NCBI RefSeq assembly: GCF_900142735.1
Contig: NZ_FRBY01000005.1
Coordinates: 496,001 to 560,000 of the forward strand
Source of the DNA: Flavobacterium saccharophilum
GTDB lineage: Bacteria; Bacteroidota; Bacteroidia; Flavobacteriales; Flavobacteriaceae
Length of the DNA: 64,000 bases
Direction of reading: 5' to 3'
Shown here: one piece after another, positions 63,991 through 64,000 of the stretch
Position numbering within the stretch: position 1 is the stretch's first letter
Layout: every line of letters begins with the position of its first letter
The notes under the pieces: generated by a model
What the model was told of the DNA's origin: nothing
The model's input: the letters and a program-made list of their open reading frames with translations, nothing else
Databases searched by the model: none
Position numbers and translations under genes: made by a program

Positions 63991-64000
63991 ATTGAAATTT

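Overview
The window is an AT-rich chromosomal segment of a Flavobacterium-like member of the Bacteroidetes. Several things point there: promoters of the Bacteroidetes type (TTTG, about 20 bp, TAnnTTTG) with hardly any Shine-Dalgarno sequences, a SusC/SusD pair, an S46 dipeptidyl-peptidase, GbsR and rhomboid families, and many hairpin-rich intergenic repeats. I saw no rRNA, tRNA, CRISPR array, transposase or prophage.

Layout. 1-8781 (minus strand) holds the str operon rpsL-rpsG-fusA-rpsJ and then the S10 operon rplC-rplD-rplW-rplB-rpsS-rplV-rpsC-rplP-rpmC-rpsQ-rplN; rplN runs off the left edge. A terminator and a fresh promoter separate rpsJ from rplC. 8965-15463 (plus) holds an Omp85-type outer-membrane protein and a SusC/SusD pair. 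15548-25460 is a mixed housekeeping and envelope region: rlmB, a DUF2490 protein, a secreted small protein, a rhomboid protease, rarA, a YjjG-type phosphatase, radC, a GNAT enzyme, a DUF1287 lipoprotein, mpl and a TPR protein.

25592-31873 encodes a 2093-residue alpha-2-macroglobulin with a thioester motif. It also carries an isolated SusC-type TonB plug domain in its middle, which is unusual. Next to it, 31991-33778 is a compact, very AT-rich three-gene cassette: a GHKL ATPase, a STAS-like DUF4325 protein and a PIN nuclease. It looks like a partner-switching module joined to a toxin-like RNase and is my best candidate for an undescribed system.

33894-39961 (minus) holds an S46 peptidase, obgE, a CNNM/CorC-type protein, adk and hpt. 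40147-46124 (plus) holds a PQQ-type sugar dehydrogenase lipoprotein, a TonB receptor, a small helical protein and purK/purE. 46257-49990 holds an unknown protein, an M3 peptidase and a SanA/YdcF protein. At 50025-54374 a HicB-like orphan diverges from gbsR, which is followed by a small membrane protein, a DUF2071 protein, a DCC-family protein, a TIGR01777 epimerase and an SRPBCC protein. Two identical-format palindromes, one before gbsR and one after it, look like GbsR operators. 54371-58704 holds two overlapping membrane-protein genes (one UbiA-like) and gcvP. 59354-63878 (plus) holds a ketoacyl synthase III, a methyltransferase, a GT2 glycosyltransferase and an MlaE/MlaF-type lipid ABC transporter, which suggests envelope lipid or glycolipid work.

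The intergenic spaces are rich in structure. There is a four-hairpin element in two copies with compensating stem changes, a 98-bp element with 28-bp perfect inverted ends, a three-tier nested palindrome of 131 bp, and several inverted arrays of 7-8 nt direct repeats placed at gene ends.
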